DNA from: Flammeovirgaceae bacterium UBA2366
GTDB taxonomy: Bacteria; Bacteroidota; Bacteroidia; Cytophagales; Cyclobacteriaceae
Assembly (NCBI GenBank): GCA_002344065.1
Contig: DDTK01000010.1
Location: 234,449 to 298,448 of the forward strand
Direction of reading: 5' to 3'
Length of the DNA: 64,000 bases
Shown here: piece by piece, positions 17,075-25,561 of the stretch
Layout: each line of letters begins with the position of its first letter
Numbering within the stretch: position 1 is the stretch's first letter
Translations under genes and position numbers: made by a program
The notes under the pieces: model-generated
The model's input: only the letters and a program-made list of their open reading frames with translations
The model's database searches: none
What the model was told of the DNA's origin: nothing

Positions 17075-17918
17075 AAAATCCCTTCCCGCTTTTTCTTCCA
17101 TGATGCCCCGCATCTACTTTTTGTTGTTGTATCCGGCTCGGCCTGAACTTAGGTTCCTGATGAAATGCATGGTAGATAGAGGTTGTCACCGAGAAATTGG
17201 TATCCACGCCAATCAGGTCCATCAATTCAAAAGGCCCCATTTTAAAACCTGCTGATTTCATGAGGCTGTCTATCGTATTTATATCAGAGACATTTTCTTC
17301 CAATAGCCTCAACGCTTCAACATAGTAATGGCGGGCCACACGGTTAACGATGAAACCGGGTGAATCTTTTGCCAGCACGGCAGTTTTGCCAAGTTTTTCT
17401 GAGAATTGCTTTAATAATTCAACAGTTGCATTGTTGGTTCCTGCCCCACTGATGATTTCAACCAGCTTCATAATGGGTGCCGGATTAAAGAAATGCAGCC
17501 CGGCAAACCGCTCGGGATGTTTTAAAGCCGCAGCAATTTGTGTTACCGGAATGGAAGACGTGTTTGTGGTGAGTATACAATGCTGGCTATTAATTTCTTC
17601 GAGCGTAGTGAATAGTTTCTTTTTTACATCAAGGTTTTCGATGGCAGCCTCAATAATTAAATCGGCTTTGAGTTGCTGAAGATCGGGCTGAGCCTTAATT
17701 CTGGCCAAGGCTCGTTCCTTTTCTGCCGACTGAATTTTACCTCTTTCAACTGCGGTACTTAGTGATTTTTCAATCAGGGAAATACCTTTTAGAATAAATT
17801 CGGATTGGACATCGTACAACAACACATCAAATCCAGCAACAACACACACCTGAGCAATACCTTGCCCCATGGTGCCTGCACCGGCTATACCTACTGTTTT
17901 AACTTCTTGAATACTCAC
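17055..17918 (-). CDS. 3-hydroxyacyl-CoA (3-hydroxybutyryl-CoA) dehydrogenase
   Basis: NAD-dependent oxidation of (S)-3-hydroxyacyl-CoA, or acetoacetyl-CoA reduction, in fatty-acid or butyrate metabolism. The Rossmann motif GIAGAGTMGQGIAQ starts at residue 9, then come NTSSIPVTQIA with the catalytic-type Ser, GLHFFNPAPIMKLVEII with the catalytic His and KDSPGFIVNRVARHY. The C-terminal helical domain has GPFELMDLIGVD. Length (287) is typical of single-domain FadB2/Hbd proteins. No ATG is available; GTG (17918) and TTG (17930) are the candidates, and GTG is preferred. The sequence just upstream is a low-complexity AATTTTGAAT-type repeat. Confidence 0.92.
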   Translation of the reverse strand: MSIQEVKTVGIAGAGTMGQGIAQVCVVAGFDVLLYDVQSEFILKGISLIEKSLSTAVERGKIQSAEKERALARIKAQPDLQQLKADLIIEAAIENLDVKKKLFTTLEEINSQHCILTTNTSSIPVTQIAAALKHPERFAGLHFFNPAPIMKLVEIISGAGTNNATVELLKQFSEKLGKTAVLAKDSPGFIVNRVARHYYVEALRLLEENVSDINTIDSLMKSAGFKMGPFELMDLIGVDTNFSVTTSIYHAFHQEPKFRPSRIQQQKVDAGHHGRKSGKGFYDYTKK

Positions 17919-17962
17919 TTTAAAATTCAAAATTCGTTATTCATCATTCAAAATGATATTGG

Positions 17963-18982
17963 TCACATTACTGTGTGAAACTGTTTCAGAAAACGTATAT
18001 CATTCTCCGAGTACAAGCGCAGATCATTAACCTGGTAACGCAACATCGTCACACGCTCTATACCCATACCGAAGGCAAACCCCGTAAACTCTTCCGGATC
18101 AATACCACAGTTTTTCAACACGTTGGGATGCACCATGCCCGATCCGGCAATTTCAACCCAGCCGGTGTGTTTACATACATTGCAGCCATCACCTTTGCAG
18201 ATCAAACAGGAGATATCAATTTCAGCACTGGGTTCTGTAAACGGAAAGAAAGAAGGGCGGAAGCGAATTTTAATATCCTTGCCGTACATCTCTTTTGCAA
18301 AATGATACAAGGTTTGTTTTAAATCGGCAAAGCCAACGTTGCGATTGACATAAAGGCCTTCCACCTGGTGAAAGAAACAATGCGCCCGTGCAGAAATGGC
18401 TTCATTACGATACACGCGACCCGGCATAATGGCACGTAGCGGAGGCTTTTGCTTTGTCATCAGCCTGATCTGCACATTGGAGGTGTGTGTGCGTAACAGC
18501 AAATCAGGATTTTTTTCTACAAAGAATGTATCCTGCATTTCACGGGCCGGGTGGTTCTCCGGAAAATTCAAGGCCGAGAAATTGTGCCAGTCATCCTCAA
18601 TCTCAGGTCCATCCGCAACGTTAAAACCAAGACGTTCAAAAATTTCAATAATACGGTTACGGGTGAGTGTAAGCGGGTGCTGATTACCGATTTTATTCGG
18701 AATAGGAGGCAAGGTTAAATCAATATCTACTGATGAAGAAGATGAGCTCTCCAGCATTTCGGTTAATGCCTTAAGCTTTTGCTCAGCAGCTTGCTTCAGT
18801 TCATTCAGAATTTTGCCCACTTTCTTTTTTTCTTCCGGGGGCATTCTTTTCATCTCCTCAAACAATTCGCTGATAATGCCTTTCTTGCTGATATATTTCA
18901 AGCGGTATTGTTCAACACCTTGTTTATCAGAAGCGGTGAATGAATCAACTTCTATGGTCAGTGCTTTTATTAGGTCTTCCAT
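17963..18982 (-). CDS. pheS: Phenylalanyl-tRNA synthetase alpha subunit
   Basis: Charges tRNA-Phe together with PheT (not in this window). The 339 residues comprise an N-terminal coiled-coil tRNA arm (about 1-85) and the class II core: motif 2-type FHQVEGLYVNRNVGF, the Phe-binding FRPSFFPFTEPSAEID and motif 3 FGMGIERVTMLRY near the C-terminus. An added Cys pair pattern (SCLICKGDGCNVCK), a likely zinc-binding loop, is typical of bacterial PheS. ATG at 18982, preceded by a TATTTTTG box. It sits between the sugar cluster and the acyl-CoA dehydrogenase without a functional link to either. Confidence 0.97.
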   Translation of the reverse strand: MEDLIKALTIEVDSFTASDKQGVEQYRLKYISKKGIISELFEEMKRMPPEEKKKVGKILNELKQAAEQKLKALTEMLESSSSSSVDIDLTLPPIPNKIGNQHPLTLTRNRIIEIFERLGFNVADGPEIEDDWHNFSALNFPENHPAREMQDTFFVEKNPDLLLRTHTSNVQIRLMTKQKPPLRAIMPGRVYRNEAISARAHCFFHQVEGLYVNRNVGFADLKQTLYHFAKEMYGKDIKIRFRPSFFPFTEPSAEIDISCLICKGDGCNVCKHTGWVEIAGSGMVHPNVLKNCGIDPEEFTGFAFGMGIERVTMLRYQVNDLRLYSENDIRFLKQFHTVM

Positions 18983-18996
18983 AACTTTAAATCTTT

Positions 18997-19004
18997 CAAA
19001 AATA
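18997..19004 (-). promoter_or_regulatory. Candidate -7 promoter box for pheS
   Basis: Minus strand reads TATTTTTG, a match to TAnnTTTG, 14 bases before the pheS ATG. No -33 TTG at 19 bases spacing was seen. Confidence 0.35.
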
Positions 19005-19015
19005 CGATTTTAAGG

Positions 19016-20080
19016 TTAAACCGCCTGTTCGTCTTTATTCAACCGGGTTAGAATAAGCTGATCAAGCGCCACACTCAAGGCTATGGATAGCAACACCACC
19101 GTCAATAGCACGTAGTTGTCGTTCACAGAGCTCATAAAAATTGCTAAAACGATATATAGGGCCTGCACGGCACTAAGCAGTATAGTTGTTTTGCTGTGTG
19201 AAAAACCCAGCCGCATAATGCTGTGATGGATGTGACTTTTGTCGGGCGTGAAGGGTGATTGCTTGCGGGCAAGACGTAAAATGAAGATCCGCATGGTATC
19301 TACCAAGGGTACAATAATGAAACATATCGCGGGTGCTACCGAGCCGGTAAAGCGAAAGGCATGATCGGCCGGCAGGTTATCGTTATAATTAATAAAATGA
19401 ATCGCGGTAATGGAAAGCATCATACCCACTACCAGTGCCCCGGTATCGCCCATAAAAATTTTTGAAGGTTCCCAATTGAAAATAAGAAAGGCGATAAGGG
19501 CACCAAGCATTCCAAAGGAGAGCACGGCAAACACACCATCACCGGCCAGGATAAACCAAACGCCAAACGCCAGTAAGGAAATGATGGCGAGGGTTGCTGC
19601 CAAACCATCTAACCCATCGATCAGGTTGAAAGAATTGGTAATAACGATAATAGTAAATACAGTAAAGACGTAACCCAGCATTTCGGGTATCTCATAAATA
19701 CCGAACAGGCCATACATCGACTTTAACCGAAGGTCAAATAGCAGGATAAGAATAGTTGCCGCCACCAGTTGTCCAATCAGTTTCATGTATGGTTTTAAAG
19801 GCACCAGGTCATCGCGTACACCAATGAAAAATACCATAAACAACGCAATCAGAATCATGCGTATGTCTTTCCATTGACTGATGTCTGTCCAGATAAGCGA
19901 ACCGATAAAGAACCCGATAAAAATAGCGATACCACCCATGGAAGGCGTAACCTTTTTGTGGATTTTCCTCCGGCCGGGAATATCCACCAGGTTTTTCTCT
20001 AATGAGTATTTAATGATCACCGGGATGATCAGAAAGCAAATCACAAAAGACGTAACAGCGGCCGCTACAGGGATAGCCAT
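19016..20080 (-). CDS. Undecaprenyl-phosphate GlcNAc-1-phosphate transferase (WecA/TagO-like)
   Basis: A 354-residue polytopic membrane enzyme of the MraY/WecA family with about ten to eleven hydrophobic segments. Signatures are HKKVTPSMGGIAIF, the catalytic DD pair in GVRDDLVPLKP, NSFNLIDGLDGLA with the Mg2+-binding Asp residues, and the WecA-type HIHHSIMRLGFSH loop. It transfers a HexNAc-1-phosphate from a UDP-sugar to undecaprenyl phosphate and so starts lipid-linked glycan assembly. It lies 55 bases downstream of the aminotransferase and belongs with the four sugar genes behind it. The donor is inferred, not proven. Confidence 0.9.
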   Translation of the reverse strand: MAIPVAAAVTSFVICFLIIPVIIKYSLEKNLVDIPGRRKIHKKVTPSMGGIAIFIGFFIGSLIWTDISQWKDIRMILIALFMVFFIGVRDDLVPLKPYMKLIGQLVAATILILLFDLRLKSMYGLFGIYEIPEMLGYVFTVFTIIVITNSFNLIDGLDGLAATLAIISLLAFGVWFILAGDGVFAVLSFGMLGALIAFLIFNWEPSKIFMGDTGALVVGMMLSITAIHFINYNDNLPADHAFRFTGSVAPAICFIIVPLVDTMRIFILRLARKQSPFTPDKSHIHHSIMRLGFSHSKTTILLSAVQALYIVLAIFMSSVNDNYVLLTVVLLSIALSVALDQLILTRLNKDEQAV

Positions 20081-20135
20081 GAGTTTAGATATAGGGGGTA
20101 AAATTAAGGATTAAAAGGGGTGGGGATGGCCAGAC

Positions 20136-21239
20136 CTATGAAAAATATTGCCGAATTAGTTTGGCAATGTAGGTTACCTCCTCATTTTTTAACTCTGCAT
20201 ACAACGGAAGAGAGAGCACCTGATTTTGCAATTGTGCTGTCACAGGAAATTCTGCCTCTGTATAATGCAAATGTCGATATGCTGGTGTGAATGGCAGCCC
20301 TTTCGGATAATGGATGAGTGTTTCAACACCATGTTCAGCCAGGTATTTTTTTAATGAATCGCGATACTGTGTTTGAATACAGAAAATATGGTAGGTGTGC
20401 GTAGAGTCTGGAAGTTCGTTGGGAAGTGCAAGTTGGGTAACCTCCGCAAGTAAGTTTTTATAGAGGTTAGCAAGCTCAGTTCGTCTTGCATTCCAATCAT
20501 TCAAGTGTTTTAGCTTGACGGATAGTATGGCGGCTTGTAGTGTATCCATCCGGCTGTTCATTCCTTCCAGTTCATGATCGTCCTTTATCAACGCGCCATG
20601 GTTTCGAATTCTTCGCATTCTTTCAGCTAACGCGGCATCAGGGGTAAGGATACAACCGGCATCACCATACGCGCCTAAATTTTTAGTTGGATAAAAACTG
20701 AACGCAGAAGCGACACCGAATGTGCCAGCAAGTTTATTTTTTTCTTTGGTAAGATGAGCTTGGGCACAATCCTCAATCAGAAAAATATTTTTCTCATCGC
20801 ATATTTTTTTCAGTTTATGTATGGGCGCGGCTTGTCCGTATAAGTGAACAACAATAACTGCTTTTGTTTTAGTGGTGATTTTTTTTTGAAGTTGCTCCGT
20901 ATCAATTGTATAAAAACCTGGGTCAACATCGCAGAACACGGGTTGGGCACCAGTAAGAGAAATCACTTCAGCGGAAGGCATGCAGCCAAATGCTGGTGTT
21001 ATCACTTCATCACCAGCTTTAATATTAAGTGCCTTAAGGATGATAAACAGTGAGTCGGTGCCATTGCCGGTACTGATGCTGTGCGGCATATGAAATAAGC
21101 TGGCGAATTCCTCTTCAAATTTTTTTATGGGAGCCCCACCAATAAACTGAGCATCATGAAATACCGATTGAATGGATTTATCAATTTCCGATCGGATGGA
21201 TTCGTATTGGATACGTAGATTTATGAAAGGGATATGCAC
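20136..21239 (-). CDS. DegT/DnrJ/EryC1-family PLP sugar aminotransferase
   Basis: A 367-residue fold type I aminotransferase that normally aminates a keto-sugar nucleotide. It has the N-terminal signature MHIPFINLRIQYE, GNGTDSLFIILKAL, PAFGCMPSAEVI, and IEDCAQAHLT, the Asp of which contacts the PLP pyridine. AFSFYPTKNLGAYGDAGCI contains the Schiff-base Lys. The start is GTG, 8 bases after galE's stop. The keto-sugar substrate is unknown: no 4,6-dehydratase is present in the window, so it may come from elsewhere or from one of the neighbouring dehydrogenases/epimerases. Confidence 0.9.
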   Translation of the reverse strand: MHIPFINLRIQYESIRSEIDKSIQSVFHDAQFIGGAPIKKFEEEFASLFHMPHSISTGNGTDSLFIILKALNIKAGDEVITPAFGCMPSAEVISLTGAQPVFCDVDPGFYTIDTEQLQKKITTKTKAVIVVHLYGQAAPIHKLKKICDEKNIFLIEDCAQAHLTKEKNKLAGTFGVASAFSFYPTKNLGAYGDAGCILTPDAALAERMRRIRNHGALIKDDHELEGMNSRMDTLQAAILSVKLKHLNDWNARRTELANLYKNLLAEVTQLALPNELPDSTHTYHIFCIQTQYRDSLKKYLAEHGVETLIHYPKGLPFTPAYRHLHYTEAEFPVTAQLQNQVLSLPLYAELKNEEVTYIAKLIRQYFS

Positions 21240-21247
21240 ACCTAAAG

Positions 21248-22276
21248 TTAGTGGCTTTTAAATAGTTTTTGCTCCCATGCCCAGGCATGTTTAAGGGCAT
21301 CTTCCATGGAATATTTGGCTGACCAATTCAGTGCATTGTTTACTTTGGTCGGGTCGGCATACACCTTTTCTACATCACCCGGCCTGCGCGGACCGATAAC
21401 AAATGGAAGCGGGGCGCCTGTTGCGCGGATAAAGGTATTCACCAATTCAAGAACCGATGCGCCTTTGCCTGTTCCTACATTGAAAGCGTCATAAACATTT
21501 TTGCGTGAATCTTTAGCCAGGTAAGCCAACGCTTTCACGTGAACATCCGCCAGATCAACAACATGGATAAAATCACGGATGCATGAACCATCAGTTGTGT
21601 TGTAGTCGTTGCCAAAAACAGTAAGTTTTTTACGAAGGCCCGCGGCTGTTTGTGTAATAAATGGCACCAGGTTGTTAGGCACGCCAATAGGAAGTTCGCC
21701 CATAAGGGCGCTGGGGTGTGCCCCGATCGGGTTAAAGTATCGAAGGGATATTATGCGAAACCCAGTTGTGTGCACATCTTCTAATATCCGTTCGCAAAGT
21801 TGCTTGGTAGCACCGTAAGGCGATTCGGCTCGCTTGAAAGGCGCACGCTCATCTACCGGAATTTTATCGGGCTGACCGTAAACTGTACAAGAGGATGAAA
21901 AGATTAAATCTTTAACACCATGTTCCTCCATAACTTCCAGTAAGGTGAGCAGAGAGCCAACATTGTTTTGGTGGTATAGCAAGGGTTTCTGAACCGATTC
22001 ACCCACTGACTTGAAAGCAGCAAAGTGCATGACACAGCTGAATGGTCCTTGTGTTTTAAATACGAAGTTCAGAAAATTTTTATCGCGACAATCGCCTTGG
22101 TGAAAGTTTGGAACCTTACCCGTTATCTTGTGTATGCCTGCCAAAAGTGTTTTATCGCTGGCCGAAAGGTTATCAACGATAACCGGATCATAGCCTGCTG
22201 CCATCAACTCAACTACCGTGTGTGCACCGATGTACCCCGCCCCACCTGTTACCAGTATTTTTGTTGAGTTACTCAT
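21248..22276 (-). CDS. galE: UDP-glucose 4-epimerase
   Basis: Interconverts UDP-glucose and UDP-galactose, or the N-acetyl forms. The extended SDR has GGAGYIGAHTVVEL at residues 11-24, the catalytic SSCTVYGQPD and YGATKQLCE (Tyr-x-x-x-Lys), and the GalE-type ends SLRYFNPIGAHPSALMGE and IRDFIHVVDLADVHVKAL. The 342-residue length is normal. It is packed between the sugar dehydrogenase (2 bases) and the aminotransferase (8 bases), suggesting it serves the polysaccharide pathway rather than galactose catabolism. Confidence 0.94.
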   Translation of the reverse strand: MSNSTKILVTGGAGYIGAHTVVELMAAGYDPVIVDNLSASDKTLLAGIHKITGKVPNFHQGDCRDKNFLNFVFKTQGPFSCVMHFAAFKSVGESVQKPLLYHQNNVGSLLTLLEVMEEHGVKDLIFSSSCTVYGQPDKIPVDERAPFKRAESPYGATKQLCERILEDVHTTGFRIISLRYFNPIGAHPSALMGELPIGVPNNLVPFITQTAAGLRKKLTVFGNDYNTTDGSCIRDFIHVVDLADVHVKALAYLAKDSRKNVYDAFNVGTGKGASVLELVNTFIRATGAPLPFVIGPRRPGDVEKVYADPTKVNNALNWSAKYSMEDALKHAWAWEQKLFKSH

Positions 22277-22278
22277 GG

Positions 22279-23529
22279 TTATAGTCTTGATGTTGCAAAA
22301 TCGCGATTCAGAAATCCTTTTACATCATAGATAACGGTATTATCCTGCTTAACGACATTCCAATCCAACGATTTAAATTCTTCATGTCCAACGGCCAGTA
22401 CAATAGCATGATATTTCTTAGAGAGTTTAGTCATTAATTGAAAACCATACTCATGTTGAACTTCTTCTGCGTCTGCCCAGGGATCAAAGATATCAACGTT
22501 AGTGCCGTAACTTTTCAATTCCTTAATTACGTCCACCACTTTACTGTTTCGGATGTCCGGGCAATTTTCTTTGAATGCAATACCCAGCACAAGTATTTCG
22601 CTGCCGTAAACCGGTAATTGATTTTTAGCCATGAGTTTGATCACGTTGCCGGCAATATGAGCGCCCATATTGTCATTGATTCTTCTTCCGGCCAGAATTA
22701 CTTCCGGGTGGTAGCCGAGGCTCTCAGCCTTATAGGTGAGGTAATACGGATCAACACCAATGCAATGGCCGCCAACCAAACCTGGCTTAAAGGGTAGAAA
22801 ATTCCATTTCGTTCCTGCTGCTTCCAGTACTTCATGCGTATCAATCCCCATCTTATCAAAGATCAAAGCCAGCTCGTTCACGAATGCGATGTTGATATCA
22901 CGCTGGGCATTTTCAATAACCTTTGCAGCCTCGGCAACCCGAATAGAGGAGGCTTTGTGTGTTCCTGCCGTGATGATTTTCCGGTAAAGCTGATCAACCT
23001 TTTCTGCAATTTCCGGAGTGCTTCCGCTGGTAACTTTTTTTATGGTAGTAACCCGGTGCAGTTTGTCGCCAGGGTTAATTCGCTCGGGGGAGTAGCCACC
23101 GAAAAAATCAACGTTGTATTTCAATCCGCTAACCTGTTCAACAATCGGAATACAATCTTCCTCAGTACAACCTGGGTAAACGGTTGATTCATAAATCACG
23201 ATGTCACCTTTTTTAATAACCGCCCCTACGGTTTTACTCGCGCTTTGCAGCGGACGAAGATCAGGCTTACGGTATTCATCCACCGGTGTAGGAACTGTTA
23301 CAATAAAGTAGTTAACTGACTTCAGGTCATTCAAATCATATGAATACGTGAGTTTTGTTGCGCTCTTTAGCTCATGGTCGTCCACCTCGCGTGTACGGTC
23401 ATGGCCTTTCTTTAGCTCCTCAATACGCTCCTTATTAATGTCAAAGCCGACCACATCCGTCACCTTTCCAAACTCTACTGCCAATGGAAGTCCAACGTAA
23501 CCCAGTCCGATAATTCCTATTCTATCCAT
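22279..23529 (-). CDS. UDP-sugar 6-dehydrogenase (TviB/WbpA/WbpO-like)
   Basis: A 416-residue UDP-glucose/GDP-mannose dehydrogenase-family enzyme. It has the N-terminal Rossmann GIIGLGYVGLPLAVEFG, VPTPVDEYRKPDL, ESTVYPGCTEED and FFGGYSPERINPGD. The catalytic Cys lies in GLVGGHCIGVDPYYLTYKAE, and the C-terminal domain has LGIAFKENCPDIRNSKV. The ERINPGD and PYYLTYKAE forms are those of the UDP-N-acetylhexosamine dehydrogenases (TviB, WbpA, WbpO) rather than plain UDP-glucose dehydrogenase. Expected reaction: NAD-dependent double oxidation of C6, giving a UDP-uronic acid for the epimerase in the next gene upstream. Confidence 0.92.
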   Translation of the reverse strand: MDRIGIIGLGYVGLPLAVEFGKVTDVVGFDINKERIEELKKGHDRTREVDDHELKSATKLTYSYDLNDLKSVNYFIVTVPTPVDEYRKPDLRPLQSASKTVGAVIKKGDIVIYESTVYPGCTEEDCIPIVEQVSGLKYNVDFFGGYSPERINPGDKLHRVTTIKKVTSGSTPEIAEKVDQLYRKIITAGTHKASSIRVAEAAKVIENAQRDINIAFVNELALIFDKMGIDTHEVLEAAGTKWNFLPFKPGLVGGHCIGVDPYYLTYKAESLGYHPEVILAGRRINDNMGAHIAGNVIKLMAKNQLPVYGSEILVLGIAFKENCPDIRNSKVVDVIKELKSYGTNVDIFDPWADAEEVQHEYGFQLMTKLSKKYHAIVLAVGHEEFKSLDWNVVKQDNTVIYDVKGFLNRDFATSRL

Positions 23530-23535
23530 TATTTT

Positions 23536-24561
23536 TTATTTCTTGATGTTGTAATATTCAACGTACCAGTCGATGAATTTGCCAATACCCTCTTCAATAG
23601 ATGTTGCCGGCTTAAAGCCAGCATCACGCATCAGGTCATCCACATCAGCATAGGTTTCCGGCACATCGCCATCCTGAAGTGGCATAAAATTCTTGGCAGT
23701 CTTCTTTCCGAGCTTTTCTTCGATTACTTCAATAAACCGAAGCAGTTCAACCGGTTTGTTATTGCCGATGTTATAAATCTTGTACGGGGCAAAGCTACTG
23801 GCCGGATCGGGATTGTTACCATCCCATTGGGTATTGGGTTTAGGAACGATTGGAACGAGACGCGTTATACCTTCTACAATATCATCGATAAACGTAAAAT
23901 CTCGCTTCATTTTTCCATGATTGAAAACATCAATGGGTTTTCCTTCCACGATGGCTTTTGTAAAAATGAACAAGGCCATATCAGGTCGTCCATAAGGACC
24001 GTAAACCGTAAAAAAACGTAGCCCGGTTGTAGGCAAATCATAGAGCGATGAATACGTATGCGCCATCAACTCATTCGATTTTTTCGATGCGGCATAGAGC
24101 GATAGCGGATGATCTACATTATGGTGTACTGAAAAAGGCATTCTTTTATTGGCACCATACACGGAACTGGATGATGCGTAGACCAGATGCTCAACTTTAT
24201 TGTGCCGGCAAGCTTCCAGAATATTTAAGAAACCGTGCATGTTGCTTTCCAGATAGGCGTAAGGATTGGTAAGTGAATAACGAACGCCTGCTTGCGCTGC
24301 CAGGTTAATCACATAATTAAACTTACCGGATAAAAAAATCTGATCGATGGCTTTCTTATCCGTCAGTTCAGCTTTAATAAAAGTGAACCCCGGTGTTTTC
24401 TTTAAAATGTCAAGCCGGGAGTGTTTCAGGCGTACATCGTAATAATCGTTCAGGTTATCGGTTCCGGTAACCTGATATCCCTCTGCGCACAAGCGCTTGC
24501 TCAGGTGAAACCCGATAAAACCTGCTGCCCCGGTAACTAAAACTATTTTTTTGGTGCTCAT
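23536..24561 (-). CDS. UDP-uronate / UDP-HexNAcA 4-epimerase (WbpP/TviC/CapI-like)
   Basis: A 341-residue extended SDR, first gene of the sugar cluster. It has VTGAAGFIGFHLSKRL, the catalytic SSSSVYGANKRMPF, YAASKKSNELMAHTYS, LRFFTVYGPYGRPDMALF and KRDFTFIDDIVEGI. These are the UDP-glucuronate 4-epimerase (CapI) signatures. Together with the downstream 6-dehydrogenase it should convert UDP-GlcA-type to UDP-GalA-type uronates, or the N-acetylated equivalents. The gene is divergent from ccmB with a 102-base gap; the promoter is not obvious. Confidence 0.9.
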   Translation of the reverse strand: MSTKKIVLVTGAAGFIGFHLSKRLCAEGYQVTGTDNLNDYYDVRLKHSRLDILKKTPGFTFIKAELTDKKAIDQIFLSGKFNYVINLAAQAGVRYSLTNPYAYLESNMHGFLNILEACRHNKVEHLVYASSSSVYGANKRMPFSVHHNVDHPLSLYAASKKSNELMAHTYSSLYDLPTTGLRFFTVYGPYGRPDMALFIFTKAIVEGKPIDVFNHGKMKRDFTFIDDIVEGITRLVPIVPKPNTQWDGNNPDPASSFAPYKIYNIGNNKPVELLRFIEVIEEKLGKKTAKNFMPLQDGDVPETYADVDDLMRDAGFKPATSIEEGIGKFIDWYVEYYNIKK

Positions 24562-24663
24562 TCAGCGTGCTAAAAAGGAGTGCAAAACTAACAATTTATG
24601 GGCTGAGACCGTTATTTTGAGCTGATTTTCAATAAACTTGTGCAATCCCCATAATCAGCATAA

Positions 24664-25332
24664 TTGAACACAAGCATCATTATTCAGCTTCTCCGCAAAG
24701 AGTTTATTCTGGAACTCAGGCGCAAGTCGGTTATTGCCGGTTTAGGTCTATATCTGTTTAGCCTCATCTTTATTTGTTACCTCACCTTTAATCTAAAAGA
24801 GAATGTCATCAGTCCGTATACATGGTCGGCTTTGTTTTGGCTTACCATTTTGTTTTCGGTGGTGAACAGTGTGGCCAAGAGTTTTATCGGGGAAAAGAAG
24901 GGTGTATTTATCTACCTCTATACAGTGGCCAGTCCTCAGCAGATTATCATTTCAAAAATCATTTACAATACTTTATTGTGTTGGTTAATATCGGTGGCGG
25001 GGTATATGCTTTTTTCAGTTTTCATTTTTAATCCCGTTCAGGATAGTGTGGTTTTTATGGCAGTGCTGTTACTTGCCTCCATCGGGTTTTCAACGTCACT
25101 AAGTTTAATATCGGGCATTGCCTCTAAAGCCAATAACAGTAACGTGCTTATGGCCGTGCTGAGTTTTCCGGTGGTGATTTCTATTTTACTGATGGCTGTG
25201 CGGGCTACAAAAAATGCATTGGATGGAATAGATCGCGCTGCCAGTACGGATGAGTTGCTCAACCTGCTGGCCATAAATTGTATTGCCGGTGCATTGGGGT
25301 ATATCCTGTTCCCGTATATTTGGCGCAGTTAA
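24664..25332 (+). CDS. ccmB: Heme exporter protein B (CcmB)
   Basis: A 222-residue membrane protein with six hydrophobic segments and the CcmB opening LLRKEFILELRRKS, GEKKGVFIYLYTVASPQQI and a family-typical FSTSLSLISGIASKANNSN segment. It is the membrane part of the CcmAB ABC complex that frees holo-CcmE in system I cytochrome c maturation. The start is TTG at 24664, directly after an in-frame TAA, and no ATG or GTG is available, so the start codon is unusual but well bounded. No ccmA is present next to it. A palindromic element follows the stop. Confidence 0.9.
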   Translation: MNTSIIIQLLRKEFILELRRKSVIAGLGLYLFSLIFICYLTFNLKENVISPYTWSALFWLTILFSVVNSVAKSFIGEKKGVFIYLYTVASPQQIIISKIIYNTLLCWLISVAGYMLFSVFIFNPVQDSVVFMAVLLLASIGFSTSLSLISGIASKANNSNVLMAVLSFPVVISILLMAVRATKNALDGIDRAASTDELLNLLAINCIAGALGYILFPYIWRS

Positions 25333-25333
25333 G

Positions 25334-25501
25334 AATTAATTTGTGAGTATCCGTAAAGAGTCCTAAAGTATTAAGTTGACGTCATTGCGAGGGAGGTACG
25401 ACCGAAGCAATCTCGTTTTCAACGTTGAAATTGGGATTGCTTCGCTGCCGCTCGCAATGACGCCAATTTTAGGATTGGAAGCGGATACTCACAAATTAAT
25501 T
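25334..25501. repeat. Nested palindromic (REP/MITE-like) element between ccmB and ccmC
   Basis: A 168-base element with five concentric inverted arms. The outer 20-base arms are perfect (25334-25353 and 25482-25501). Inside are TCCTAAA (25361-25367) with TTTAGGA (25468-25474), CGTCATTGCGAG (25380-25391) with CTCGCAATGACG (25451-25462), and CGAAGCAATC (25403-25412) with GATTGCTTCG (25435-25444). The centre, 25417-25430, is a perfect 14-base palindrome (TTTCAACGTTGAAA). No reading frame is evident. The inner CATTGCGAG/GAAGCAATC unit is a known kind of dispersed palindrome in bacterial genomes. It starts 2 bases after the ccmB stop and ends 60 bases before ccmC. Confidence 0.9.
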
Positions 25502-25561
25502 TTCAATTGGCAGATTCTAGATGTATCGGCTAACTAAATAAGTTGCTTACTTAAGAATTGA

